A stretch of 64,000 nt of DNA from Taudactylus pleione (Eukaryota; Chordata; Amphibia; Anura; Myobatrachidae): contig JAUIMM010000688.1 in NCBI GenBank assembly GCA_031769625.1, forward strand, positions 129,001-193,000, given 5' to 3'. Position 1 is the first letter of the stretch, and every line of letters begins with the position of its first letter. The notes under the pieces are model-generated. The model saw nothing but the letters and a program-made list of their open reading frames with translations. It made no database searches and was not told the DNA's origin. This document shows, one piece after another, positions 1-10,860 of this stretch. A program made the translations under genes and the position numbers.

Positions 1-314
1 AGTACTATAGGGAGTACTAGATGGAAACCGCAATGTGGTATAAATGGAATTTAATATGCTCACTACAAATACAAGAGGGTAAAATATACATAAAAAAGTA
101 AATAAAGATAAGGATAAATGGAAATAGTATGTTAATAGTTTCTCTATCTATACCACCTCTCTTGGAAAACTGATCAGCTCTTTTGGTTTTCAGTATCAAC
201 TGTGCACGGACGATACTCATATCTACCTCTCCTCCCCAGATTTGTCACCATCCGTGCTGGTCCGTGTCACTGAATGTCTCTCTTGGATGGCATCTCGCCA
301 CCTCAATCTTAATA

Positions 315-736
315 CAGGTTGAGTCTCCCATATCCAAAATGCTTGGGACCAGGGGCATTTTGGATAACGGAATATTCCATATTTTGGAATAATTGCATAT
401 CATTATGAATTATCTTGTGAATGAGACCCAAATATACACACAGAATGCATTTGTGTTATATACACCTTATACACACAGCCTGCAGGTCATTTTATACAAT
501 ATTTTCAATAATTTTGTGGCTCAAGCAAAGTTTGTGTACATACATGAAATTAATTTATGTTTCATATATACCTTATACACACAGCCTGAAGGTGATTTTC
601 TACAATATTTGTAATAATTTGTGCCTTAGACAAAGTTTGTGTACATTGAATCATCAAAAATCAAAGGTTTCACTATCTCTGTCATGCCAACATTATTCCG
701 TATTTCGGAATATTTGGATATGGGAGACTCAACCTG
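315..736. mobile_element. Tigger/pogo-like MITE
   Basis: The terminal inverted repeats begin CAGGTTGAGTCTCCCATATC and end with the complement, with TA at both outer edges (313-314 and 737-738), the target duplication of Tc1/mariner/pogo elements. No coding capacity is present. The inside holds an imperfect tandem duplication of about 105 bp (roughly 460-545 and 565-650, both starting near 'cttatacacacagcctg'). It split the L2 reverse transcriptase frame. The family assignment rests on resemblance to Tigger ends. Confidence 0.8.
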
Positions 737-944
737 TATATCCAAGACGGAATTAATTATATTTCCACCGGCCAACAGTAGTTACCGACCTGATCTCTCT
801 ATCACTGTTGACAACTCAACAATCAGCCCCACCCCACAAGCCCGCTGCCGAGGTGTCATGCTTGACTCTGAACTGTCCTTTGTTCCCCACATTCAATCTG
901 TCCCAAAATCATGATACATTCATCTAAAAAACATAGCTTGAAGA

Positions 945-1785
945 TTATGATCGTTTGCTGCGCTGTGGCTAAAAGCTGCTCGGTGAAAGTAGACAGTAAT
1001 TTGTATGATGAACCCAGAAGGTTTGCCACTAAGCGCTAGTGTGTGTGGTGATCAAAATTTTGCTAAAAACAAAAAGTAATAAATAAACTTAAAATAAAGA
1101 TGTCAATAAAAATTAATGAAAGAAATAAATAATATAAATGAAAATAATGAAGGGTAGGCATCAACAATAATGAGACACAATGTTTATGACTTCTGTCAAT
1201 ATTTGTAGAGCAGGGAGGCAGAAGGAGGTCCGGTGCCCGGTAAACAGAGGGAGTCCACAATGCCCTGAGGTAGCTGCTAGCCCTAACTGTCCCTATCCAT
1301 TAGGTGGCTTGGTCTTCTTGCAGCACTATTACCTTTCTCCGTGGCTGCCAGTGATCTTAGACGGGGACTTGAATGGAGTCAGTCGTGGTGGCTTCTGATG
1401 ACGTCAGACGCCGGCTGCTCTCCTAGCTTGTTGTCCAACTTGCTCTGGTCCGTGCCTCCTGAAGGTGCCTTTGTCTTGCTCCAACGTTTCGCATCACTAC
1501 GGATGCTTTTTTTAAGGATGATCTGTTCATTGTGGGGTTGCTCCTTATATTGGAAAAAGTGTTCCTGTGTGCCACTAAGATATAGGTCTCAACAATTTTA
1601 AATAAAAATGTATATAAAATATAAAAAGTACAAAACGTAAAAACATTGTTTTGCTTACCTAAATAATTAATAACAATGAAAATAAATACAAGTAAAAAAA
1701 TAAAACAAATAAATAAAATAAAAATTATATAAAAATAATTAGAAATCACTGATTGAAATAGGATATATAATATGAAGTAATCTAC
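945..1785. other. Unclassified insert in the L2 LINE
   Basis: This segment separates two parts of the L2 frame that should be close together. Its edges are AT-rich and its middle (1200-1530) is GC-richer, with 'tgatgacgtcagacg' and 'caacgtttcgcatcac'. I found no clear terminal repeats, target duplication or coding region. Short open frames here show no recognisable domain. Confidence 0.35.
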
Positions 1786-2668
1786 AAGACGCTGCAAAAA
1801 CGCTAATCCATGCACTCATTATTGCAAAAGTCTCCTTACTGGTCTTCCTAAAAAGAGACTCTTGCCACTACAATCTATTATGAATGCAGCTGCGAGGCTG
1901 AACTTCCTCGCTTAATATTCATTGTCTGCTGATCCACTCTGTCAGTCCCTCTATTGGTTACCGGTCTTCTACCGTATTCAATATAAATTACTTACACTGA
2001 CACATAAAGCTATTAACCAAACCACACCAACATATATCTCTTCACTTATCTCAATATATCTTCCAACTCTACATCTCCGCTCTGCACAAGATTTGCGGCT
2101 CTCATCCATACGAATTACTTGTTCCCATGCGTGGTTGCAGGACTTTTTTCGGGCTGCACTTACCCTGTGGAATGCCCTCCCACACACAGTAAGACTTTCC
2201 GCTAGTCTCCAAACATTCAAGCATTCCCTGAAAACTCACCGCCCACATAACCTTCATAGCTTCCCTATCTAACTCCTTGCTTACAGTATACACCTATCAT
2301 CACATATTTTCTCTTTCTTCAATTTCACATCCTCCTAACCCTAGCCAACTTTCATGTGGTACTGGATCACACAGTTTACCAATAACCTGTGCAATCTGGC
2401 GCCACCAATTTGCAATATGTAGCACCTATCCTTGTTTATTAACACCTATTTCCCTATTGATTGTAAGCTTGCGAACAGGACCCTCTTACCTTTATGTCTG
2501 TCTGTTACTACCCAGTTGTGTTCTATTAATGCTGTTTCCATTTGTAAAGCTCAACGGAATATGCTGCACTATATAAGAAACTGTTAATAAATAAAAATAA
2601 TAAGGGGTAATGTAGGTGAAGATTTGGAAGTGAGATTAGTAAATACGGTGGAATGTGGTTACATTACA

Positions 2669-2863
2669 CCACAGGTTCTCAAACTCTGTCCTCAGGACCC
2701 CAAACAGTGCATGTTTTCCAGATCTCCTCACACAATCACAAGTGACATAATTAGCTCCATCTGTGGATCTTTTAAAATGTGTCAGTGAATGCATCTGTGC
2801 ACCTGCTCGGTGACCTGGAAAACGTGACCAGTGGGGTCCTGAGGACCGAGTTTGAGAACCACT
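2669..2863. mobile_element. hAT-type MITE
   Basis: The ends are inverted ('ggttctcaaactc' on the left, 'gagtttgagaacc' on the right). The 195-bp element is flanked by the perfect 8-bp duplication 'acattaca' (2661-2668 and 2864-2871), as expected for hAT transposase. The paralogous copy near 13820 has a single 'acattaca' and no insert, so it preserves the empty site. Confidence 0.9.
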
Positions 2864-3425
2864 ACATTACACTGATAGGATGAGCGTGGGGTATAAGCGT
2901 TTGTACAGCTCCCCCAATGTGAGAACAGTGCTGAGTGTGGTCTAAGGCTGACAAGGAGCTAGTGATGGGTGCCTGTACATAAATAGATAAGTAGGACAGA
3001 AACTGTTGGAAGGGAGATGGGGTCAGTGTGATTGGTGAGAGAGTGGAGCGTTTCGGTTTTGCCTCAGATGTTCGCACCAAGTTCAGGGCTCAGAACAAGG
3101 CAAATGTAATCTTTCACAGACAACTTGGCACAGATATCTGTGAAATATTGACTCGTTCTGCAATCCGACGAACCGCTCACGTCTATAGAAAAGTGAGATT
3201 GTGACTAGCAGGTAAAGGGATAGAAAAGAAAACAGAAGATAAAAATAAATAGAAGTATAGATAAATAGTGTAACAACATAATTAAGCAATAAGACTGCAG
3301 ACAGTGTTAGTAGTTTTCTTTACGCTGTAGAGAGTGTCCTGAACGCGTTTCGCCATCAGTTTGCAGCTTCCTCAGTGATGTTTTTCAAGATGTGTTATTT
3401 CATGTTGTGTTTTTTTTTTTGGTAG

Positions 3426-3537
3426 TGTATAGATGTGACTAATATTAAACATGAAAATATAAAGACAGAAGAAGAGACGTATGTGAGGGGTGATCAGGAG
3501 TGTAAGGAGGAGGAAATCCCTACAGATATATCCACAG
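3426..3537 (+). CDS. Zinc-finger gene: acidic linker exon, first copy
   Basis: The exon follows a T-rich tract ending 'ggtag' and precedes a 'gtgagt' donor; it is 112 nt, phase 0 to phase 1. It encodes 37 residues containing 'VTNIKHENIKTEEETY' and 'KEEEIPTDIST'. This acidic module is typical of amphibian multi-C2H2 proteins, where it lies between the N-terminal box and the fingers. The same exon recurs at 15080-15191 with equal length and phases. Splicing from here into 3721 would stay in frame. It may be a duplicated, possibly unused exon of the gene that ends near 16.4 kb, or the remnant of a second gene. No N-terminal KRAB-like exon is visible upstream. Confidence 0.7.
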
Positions 3538-3720
3538 GTGAGTAATAATCACTTATTACAGAGAAGAGTCACATATTCTCCGTGTTCTGTCACCACAGCA
3601 GTTTCTTAGTCACTGACTACTTACTCACTGGGCCAGTGGTGACTTTCATTTATGGTAATAGAGTGCAGTTCTTATAATCACATATAAACCATGTACTCAG
3701 TCACTGTGTGCCTCCTACAG

Positions 3721-3818
3721 ATGGATCCAGTAACAGAGATACCCCAGAGAGATGTCCCCGTCCTCATTATACACAGGATTGTACAGAGGAGAATCACAGG
3801 ACCCCACAGGAGGATCAG
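3721..3818 (+). CDS. Zinc-finger gene: DGSSNR-type linker exon
   Basis: The acceptor is 'cctcctacag' and the donor 'gtagat'; the exon is 98 nt, phase 1 to phase 0. It reads DGSSNRDTPERCPRP, then 'TEENHRTPQEDQ'. In frog zinc-finger genes this exon normally follows the KRAB-like exon and precedes the acidic linker exon. The phases fit the linker exon at 15080. The reading frame is open, with no lesions. The intervening intron would be 11.3 kb because of the Harbinger element and other inserts. Confidence 0.75.
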
Positions 3819-4267
3819 GTAGATGGGATTTAGGGTCTCGCCAAATACCAAAGTGACTGTCACTATATAATCTGTAGAGCAGCTGTGTGTGTCTTATGCA
3901 CTGATATTCTGATTACCCTCAGTGAATGAAATCTGGTATTGTTATGCATTACAGATGTATTAATGCCCTTCGATGTTGTGGTGTGGGTGTGTGCGCTATC
4001 AGCACTATGTCCCCCCACTTAGTGAAATCTAGACCCCAGTGATACTGAGCCATGAGCTGCAGTGTAGTGCTGTGTGTGGTGTCTTCCTGCCCTGATGGAT
4101 CTCTGGTGATGAGCCTCCTCCATACGGATATGGGGAGGAGCTGGAATAATGATGATGAATGTGTAGCACAAAATTTATCTCTGTTACATGAAGTGCAAGT
4201 AGGATTACGTATGAGTACCGCCATATAGAGTCAGGGAGTTAGAGATACTCATATGGGAAAAGTGTAA
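3819..4267 (+). other. Zinc-finger intron, no gene
   Basis: Single-copy-looking intron sequence between the DGSSNR exon and the left end of the Harbinger element. No exon, RNA gene or repeat end was recognised here. Confidence 0.5.
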
Positions 4268-4397
4268 GGGATAAATTCACTAAGAATCGTGCATGGTGGA
4301 GAATGAAGACGCAGGATATCGCTGGGCCACGTGCAAGTTTTTCACAATTGATTAAGTATTGTATATTTTACTCAGTATTTTTTTCGAAGGTCTATGC

Positions 4398-4745
4398 CAG
4401 GGACGGGGAACCTCAGGCCCGGGCGCCTTATAATGCCATCAGAATCATTTCGTCTGGTGAGCTTTTTTCGCCATCCTCATCTGGCTAGCAGGGTGCCTAG
4501 AATGGCACCCTGCAGCCAGAATCTATGCAGCAGCGCCAGCTGGAGCGTCCTTAGGACGCTTCAGACAGTCACACCGGTGCCCTTAAAGCTTCCCGGACCA
4601 TCCTCAGGATGCTCTGGGCATTGCTGTAATGACCGGTGATTGTGGTTTGACATCACACTGAGGGGTCGCGGCCTGTACTGGGCCCGCAAATAATGTTATA
4701 TATATCAAAATGGCCCTCGGCAGAAAAAAGGTTCACCCATCCCTG
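4398..4745 (-). mobile_element. hAT-type non-autonomous element
   Basis: The ends are CAGGGACGGGGAACC and the complement of GGTTCACCCATCCCTG. A perfect 8-bp duplication 'gtctatgc' flanks it (4390-4397 and 4746-4753). The complement strand starts like a common hAT family of frogs ('CAGGGATGGGTGAACC', then a 'GCGGGCC' motif). There is no coding region. It interrupts the 5' end of the Harbinger element upstream of its Myb-like gene. Confidence 0.88.
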
Positions 4746-5158
4746 GTCTATGCAATGGTGTTTAGTTGCGTCGTGTTGCGCCGAACTCTGCCGGACATCC
4801 CCGTTTGCGATTCACTCCGCACACCCAAAATACGTTTAGACGCGATCAAACAGGAATGAACACAGAAAACACTTCCTATCGTGTTCACATTAGTAGTGAA
4901 CATCACATGTAATAGTTTCATCTCATAAATAGGCCCCAAACCGATCCGAACACGTGCATTGTAGTGGGTTTCTGTATTAGGCGCGGGTGGAGTTAGGAAA
5001 GAAACATATAGGAAAAGCTTGTTCATAGTTTGGAGGTTGTGTTGTGTAAGTATTCTTGCGTATTTAATTGTTGTCTTGTTATTTTTAGGTTTGTCTTTTT
5101 CTGTCTGCATCGTTTATTTAATATAGTCTTGTCGTGTGTGTTTGTGAGAGAGCCAGGG

Positions 5159-5165
<7 letters not shown>

Positions 5166-5192
<27 letters not shown>
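5166..5192. repeat. (GT)n microsatellite
   Basis: A run of GT dinucleotides 60 bp upstream of the Myb-like gene start codon, probably within its 5' untranslated region. Confidence 0.9.
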
Positions 5193-5252
5193 TACAGTTA
5201 GTTTTGATTTGTGTTGTTTGTCTTTTTCCCTCTAAGTGTTCTGTGTTTGTCC

Positions 5253-7433
5253 ATGGAGGGGGAGAGGAGCGTGCCTCGAGATGAGGAGGTGCAGGAAGAG
5301 AGTGAGGCAGAGGAGTTGGTTACGCAGGAGCCACTTGGAGAATCTGATGTGGAGACTGATAGCATACCCACTGTGCGGAGGAAGACCAGAACTGGGCGGA
5401 ATGTCAAGTTCACCTTTCAGCAGAACCTTGCGTTGGTGACAGAAGTCATGAAATACCATAAATCACTGTTTGGACGTCTGGCTGCCCGCACTACTGCGCG
5501 GCGTAAAGCAGCCATTTGGGACAGGGTTGTACGTGCTGTGAATGCTGAGGGCCACATCCGTCGCAGTGAGGAGAGCTGCAAAAAACGCTTTTCGGATATC
5601 AAAAGAAGGGTGAAGGTGAAAATGGCCAAGGAGTCCAGGCTAGCACGGCTGACTGGTGCGGTCTCTACATACCAAGCTGACTACCTTAAATACGAGGAGC
5701 CCTTGAAGACCATAATTCCTCCAGAGGTCATGGCCCGCTTGCACGTGTGTGACACCGATGCCCCCAGGCCGCCCGGTGAGTGTCCATGTTGTGTTACATA
5801 CTGCTTGTGATTTGTGTTTTGTGTAAGAACACAGCCATTTTGTACTGTAACGTATTATTACACCGCTGCCTGTTCTGTGCCTCCTAATTATGGATTGCAT
5901 ACTTGTAAATAATGTAGCGGCATTATCATTGTGCTGCCACGTAGGGGCTCATATTGTTCTTCAACTTTCCAGTTCTTCTAGTTTGCTCCCTTGTCCATGT
6001 TTGGAGCAAACTAGAAGAACTTCTGTTCTACCTGCCAGGTTTTTATATGTTCTGCTAAATATGACCCACAATATGCGTGTTTTTAAAACCTGAATTGTCC
6101 GTTTTACATAGAAAAACATGGCTTGCATACTGACAAGGCAGATTTATTCATGTTTTTTTTTTAATTTAATTCACAGCACAACCCCCAGCGTCTCATATGC
6201 GGCCGAGAAGGCAGCTAGAGGCTGAGGATGAGGAGGAGGCAGGTAAAGAGATGTGCACAAAGTCTTTGTCCTTCATACAAGAAACCAAAGTGTGGTTGTG
6301 TTTGGTGAAATGTTTTTTTTTTTTTTGTTAGGTCCATCATCTCCTCCCAGACGCCGGCAACGTCCCTCAGCTGCAAAGTCAGCTGCAAAGCCTCCAAGGA
6401 TGTCCATGTTGGCCTCATCAGGGGAGACTTCTGATCCTTGCTCACCACTTCTTGTTGGTGAGTCTGTGATTTTTTTTAAAAACAAAAACATTCACATTGT
6501 ACATAACAATATTTGGTCAATTTGGTCCAACACAACCACACTAGCAGGTGTTACCACTGCAGGAAACATTAGCATCTTTGTAGGGGACAGAGGTGATTCA
6601 GGCCAATGTATTCATCAAAGCAGCCAGACTTCCGAGTATGACATTAATATGTCTATACGCTGTATATAGAGCAAGATAATTCTGGCAAATTGTAGGGTCC
6701 ATTGTAGGCTTTGCCCACACTACTGTTAGTTTGTATTTGCCAGTTACACAAAGGGCAAAGTCAGCCGAATGCTATGTGGATATTGTACGTTTTATTATTA
6801 CTTACCCACTTGTCTGACACAGGTTCTGGAGACAATGAAACCAAAAATATGGATCCAGTGTCCAATGTGGAACCTGTAGAGGCAGAAGAGGAAATGGTGA
6901 CGCCACATCTATACCCCATGAGCCAATCAATGCCAGCCACCCCCACAGTAGAAAGCCCACAACCCCAAATAAGCCCTGGCCCTCCTCCTGCCCAGCCAGA
7001 CTCTATGTTTTGGCAAAGTCTGTCTGCTTTCCAAACTCAGCAGCTATCTCTCCTCACGTCCCAAGTACGCCAACTTTCTAACCTTAACAAGAGCGCACAC
7101 AGACGCAATCACAGCCTGACGGCACTAACGGCTGAGGTCAGCAGAGCGGCAAGCAACCTGGACCAGATTAGGGAATCCAATAATAGGTTCCAGGACACCT
7201 TCTTAGGAATGCTGGAGTCACAAACCAATGCTGCTCGGGACCTGAATGCAACAATATTAAGTTTGGGGACCCAACTTTTGGCCCGCTTACCTGAAGCTAA
7301 CCCAAGCACATGGACTGACAGTACGCCGGGCACCGCTACCCCTGTAACCACACCACCCAGACCGACACTCCGCACAAGAGGTGGCTCACAGCAACCCAGG
7401 GCTGGCAGGGGTGCACCTAGGAGACGGCTGTGA
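5253..7433 (+). CDS. Harbinger Myb/SANT-like DNA-binding protein, four exons, intact
   Basis: The exons are 5253-5775, 6177-6242, 6332-6457 and 6823-7433. All introns are GT-AG and all junctions fall in phase 1, giving a 441-residue protein without stops or frameshifts. Residues 1-45 are acidic. Residues about 52-125 form a Myb/SANT-like helical domain ('FTFQQNLALVTEVMKYH', a Trp at 89, 'EESCKKRFSDIKRRVKVKM'), as in NAIF1-like and Harbinger second-ORF proteins. The middle is proline-rich, and the C-terminal part (about 280-370) is helical with 'LESQTNAARDLNA'; the last 30 residues are basic. In this superfamily the protein binds element DNA and carries the transposase to the nucleus. The start at 5253 was chosen because it opens the acidic region; an in-frame ATG at 5211 would add 14 hydrophobic residues. 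The partner transposase on the other strand is dead. Confidence 0.85.
5972..6020. repeat. Perfect 18-bp inverted repeat in intron 1 of the Myb-like gene
   Basis: The arm 'gttcttctagtttgctcc' (5972-5989) is exactly complementary to 6003-6020, with a 13-nt loop. It could form a hairpin in the pre-mRNA. No known element end is recognised. Confidence 0.85.
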
Positions 7434-7773
7434 GTGTTAAGGAAAGAAACCAAAAATTATATGTTCTAAAAAGAAAAAAAACTTTGAAAAAGTTTTAAAG
7501 CTGTTAAATACTTTATTTTCCTGCCAAGTGTGGTATTTGCATTCTTTATATTGTCATTTCCTTGTACAAAAATGTACAATTATGTTTGATAAAGATTTTG
7601 CAAACAATTTGTGTAATTAATGTGTGCAAACGTTATGTGAGATCAAGTGTGTATAATAACCAAAGAAAGTATAAATTACACCATTTTAGGCCACGATTTC
7701 GGCAAACATACAGACTATATAAATGTAGGTACACATGTAAAATGGCCCTATGCAGAGACAATGTAAAGATTCT

Positions 7774-8632
7774 GGGGTCAATTGTATTAGGTGCGAGTTG
7801 CGATTTTCACTTCGAATTGGCATAGCGAATTAATTTTGCAATCCAATTAGCAGCTCGCACTGATCAGTCAGACTGAATTCGCAACTTTCCACTCGCACCT
7901 CCCTGAGGGTGAGAGATGGAAAGGAAAATCTTTATTTTAAGGTTAAAATGTGGGGACACTGTGTTGAACCCCTTGGACACCCCCCCTAATGACCAATTAG
8001 GCAATTGGAAGTTTCTAATTAGCTTATTTAGTCCAATAATTACATGTCATTTTTTGGGGTAAAGAAAAAAAAATTCCTCAAATTACCCCAAAATCAACTT
8101 TTTTGTTAGTTTAGTCAATCCAAATTTAATTACAATAATTTTTTACTTGAAAAATCTTTGTTTTTATCATTTTATTTGTAAAAAAAATTTCAAGGTGCCT
8201 TCAAAGTGCCCCAAAATCACCTTTTTTCCTAGATTTTTTTTGCATTTTTCGTTTAATTAGTTTGAGATTAAACGAAAAAAGTTTTTTTTTTATCATTTTC
8301 TTGCATTTAAAAAAAAAACAAAACACAAATCAGCCATTTGACACCATTTCAAAACCTACAGTAACTTCCTAATGGCCACAAATAGCCGTCTATACGGTCC
8401 TGCTAATAATGAAATTATCCATTTTGGAGGGTCCAGGATGGTCTCCCCACATTTTCATGCATTTTTCGCAAATTTAATTTGGCAGTCAATTCACACCCCT
8501 CCGCTGCGAGTAGTGCAAATAGGCATTTTTAATTGGATTGGAGAGTTCTCAGGAGCGCGCTTTACGGCAAAGTGTGCGAGTTTAAAGAAACAAACTCGCT
8601 ACTTGCAATTCGCACCTAATTGGATCTAGCCC
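7774..8632. mobile_element. Harbinger-like MITE, 859 bp
   Basis: The ends are inverted: the left starts GGGGTCAATTGTATTAGGTG and the complement of the right end reads GGGCTAGATCCAATTAGGTG, followed in both by 'CGA.TTGC'. A 3-bp 'tct' flanks each side (7771-7773 and 8633-8635). The interior is AT-rich with long T and A runs and no coding region. It sits 340 bp downstream of the Myb-like gene stop, inside the larger Harbinger element. Confidence 0.7.
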
Positions 8633-9054
8633 TCTGTATTTTAACAGTTTGCAAACATCCACCTTATACCAACATTTATGTTTGTTGTCAAAACACACAC
8701 ACATGGTACTTCCATATGTGCACACAATTACCAGCATTCTAATGTCAACTGTATTTCCAAAGGCAAAATTGTTGAGTGAAGTGAATTTGGAACAGTGGTG
8801 GAGCAGTGTAACATTGGGAAAATGGATGATTGTAGAAGTTGGGTATAGCAGCCAATCAGCTTGTTCTACTAATGTTTTAAACATTTGTAGCTAATTGCAT
8901 CATGAACACTGACAGTTTGCTATGGTACATTTCCACACTGATCCACTTCGCTAATTACACTGCTTGATACACCAACCCAAAGGTATTTGTTCTGTATTTT
9001 TAAAACTCAACCACTAAAACATAACACTGTATGGAATTAAGGTGAAAAATGCTC
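8633..9054. other. Harbinger interior, no gene seen
   Basis: This is the convergent intergenic segment between the Myb-like gene and the C-terminal end of the transposase remnant. No coding sequence was recognised; short open frames here have no domain signal. Confidence 0.4.
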
Positions 9055-9443
9055 TCAGATTAATTGCCGCCTGACCTGCATTCCACTTTCTGTGCTCAGA
9101 GTGTCTGTTGGAGCAAATTCCCCTCCCTGCTCACTGTCTATTGCATAATCTGGGGGTACAGGTTGCCCCTATGCCAGATTATGCCATAGACAGCATCTGA
9201 GTACAATGGCGAATATGCACTCACCATAATAACTAACAATAATAATAAATAGTGGGATTTTGGTCATGAATTGATTTAATGCATTTAAGCTTGCAGCCCC
9301 CGCCAAGGAACCCCACTTTACTTGGGAGTCCCTTGTTAGTTTTTTATGGTGATTGCAGAGCCCCTGTGATTTCTATTTAAACAATGTGGTCACATACCAT
9401 GTTGCACCCCAAATCTAGGATTGGAGAGTGCCGTGGATTAGTG

Positions 9444-9475
<32 letters not shown>

Positions 9476-9479
<4 letters not shown>

Positions 9480-9628
9480 GGATGTGCAGGCTCGGTTCTA
9501 CTCGGTTCCGTTCGGTTCTTTTTACCGAACCTTATTGGCTATCCAAAACTCGTGACAGCTGAAACCCAATAAGATCCGGTAAAAAGAACCGAACGGAACC
9601 GAGTAGAACCGAGCCTGCACATCCCTAA
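9476..9628. mobile_element. Palindromic MITE between AT repeats, copy 1
   Basis: The arms start TTAGGGATGTGCAGGCTCGG. I count about 50 bp of perfect complementarity before the arms begin to differ near 'CCGAACCTTATTGG', and the unpaired middle is about 30 bp. A (TA)n tract lies immediately left (about 9446-9475) and TA repeats then (GT)n lie right. There is no coding capacity. A second, end-damaged copy is at 56788-56910. Confidence 0.8.
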
Positions 9629-9926
9629 TATATATATAAAATATGTGTGTGTGTGTGTGTGTGTATGCTCAGCGGGAGAATCCGGAAGCGACAACAGAGT
9701 TAGAAGCCAGGAGAAACAGACAGTCAGAATCTCCTGGTTGGCAAAATACAATTAAAATAATGGTGTAACAACTAATATATAGGAATTTTAGATTGCCAGT
9801 GAAATCTGTACTTACCCAGCAGCCATCCCTCTGGCATTTGTCCGACCTCAAATTTCTCCTGGAGGGATGAATTACTGAGAATAAAAGCTTGTTGACATAA
9901 GCCAAGAGAAAATGATTTTCATTTTT

Positions 9927-10274
9927 TTTTTTTTTAATCGTGTATTAGCTTTATAGGACTAGATATATAAAACAGTATTACATCTCAATAGACATACAAT
10001 TTAGAGATAAACAGTAAATCACATATACATAACAATTGTACATATCAAAAAATATAATAAACATCAAGAGAAAGGTTCTTCTATATTATAAAAATTAAAA
10101 GAAACAACCTCATAAATTGCAATAAAGCTACAGTAAAATAACTGTAATAGAGTAAAAGAAAGAGGTAAAGAGATAAAGCAGAACAATAGGGTGCCTAAGA
10201 GAAGGGAAAAGATGGGGAAGGCGGAGAAAAAATATAAGTATAAATATAAGCGAGCCGGGGGGACAGAATAATAC
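9927..10274 (-). mobile_element. 5'-truncated L1 3' end
   Basis: A poly-T start on + (a poly-A tail on -) and flanking 15-bp direct repeats 'atgattttcattttt' (9912-9926 and 10275-10289) mark a target-primed insertion. Only non-coding 3' sequence is present. It interrupts the Harbinger transposase exon. Confidence 0.75.
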
Positions 10275-10860
10275 ATGATTTTCATTTTTGCATCACTAAC
10301 CACCTGCATGTTGGTAGAATGGGCATGGTGACGATTGAGGAAAATAGGTGCCCTAGGTGGTCTCAGCCCAATATGTGTACAGGCAAGAGCACTGAGGACA
10401 TTCGGCTATAAAAAGCTACCCGGACTGCATGCCACTCTGACTCCTGGCTAGGGAAGCAGATACGGGTGTTGATCGGAGGCATGAATGCTGTCAGGACCTG
10501 GGTCAGGTAGCGTGAGAAGGTCACCTGTAAGATTCCAAGGACTCTACCAGTTAGGGTTGCCACCTCATCCCTTTAAAGCTGGACATGTGAATTACACAAG
10601 TTCTATGGCAGTTTAAAACCTTGTGAAATGGAAACTTGAGGTCAGCCAGCCCCAGAATATGAGTAACTCATATGTGTTCTGCTTTAAAGATATTAGGTGC
10701 AACCTAAGTACAGTAGTACCAGTGAAAGACCGATGCTGTCTCTGGGTCTAGGTCCATTTTGACAAGGTCATACAGATGGAGTAAGTTGGTACGGTTCACT
10801 CACATCTGTATGACCTCGCCATCAGACAATGCTTTCAGGTTCAAACGCCATCTTAAAATC

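Larger units (their letters stand above)
180..2600 (+). mobile_element. 5'-truncated L2/CR1-like LINE
   Basis: Three fragments of one non-LTR reverse transcriptase read in order on +. Bases 185-310 encode a 'DDTHIYLS'-type segment, the catalytic DD region. Bases 745-912 encode 'KTELIIFPP' onward. Bases 1788-2272 encode the C-terminal part ('LYWLPVFYRIQYK', 'WNALPHTVR'). The tail at 2460-2600 has the family's usual 3' end ('ttgtaagcttgcgaacaggaccctct', then 'ctatataagaa' and AATAAA repeats). The element is interrupted by a MITE at 315-736 and by an unclassified insert at about 945-1785. Stops and frame changes make it dead. Copy B at 13760-13790 lacks it, so it inserted after the duplication or was lost from the other copy. 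Confidence 0.75.
1..3565 (+). repeat. Duplicated zinc-finger intron/exon block, copy A
   Basis: Bases 1-140 and about 2597-3565 match 13641-14000 plus 15030-15217 (copy B). Shared landmarks are the opening 'gggagtac' segment, 'ggttacattacac', the 'gtgtcctgaacgcgtttcgcc' segment, and a 112-nt coding exon with its donor. Copy A is broken by an L2 LINE (about 180-2600) and a hAT MITE (2669-2863). The block is therefore an old segmental duplication inside the zinc-finger locus. The true left boundary lies outside the window. Confidence 0.8.
9055..10860 (-). pseudogene. Harbinger (HARBI1-like) transposase, degenerate
   Basis: The complement strand gives, in order from 10860 down: 'LNLKALSDGEVIQM' and 'NLLHLYDLVKMDLDPE' (N-terminal region, about 10690-10860); 'LTGRVLGILQVTFSRYLTQV' through 'ICFPSQESEWHAV' (10363-10563); a frame change; 'CTHIGLRPPRAPIFLNR' (about 10325-10400), which in the family follows the first catalytic Asp; 'MQVVSDAKM' (about 10280-10309); then, after an L1 insertion, 'EKFEVGQMPEGWLLG' with a GTAAGT donor at 9815. 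A C-terminal piece, 'MQVRRQLI' with a stop at 9055-9057, lies beyond. The expected 'DSGYP' catalytic exon was not found. Frameshifts, at least one in-frame stop, the L1 insert and a MITE make it non-functional. Confidence 0.8.
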
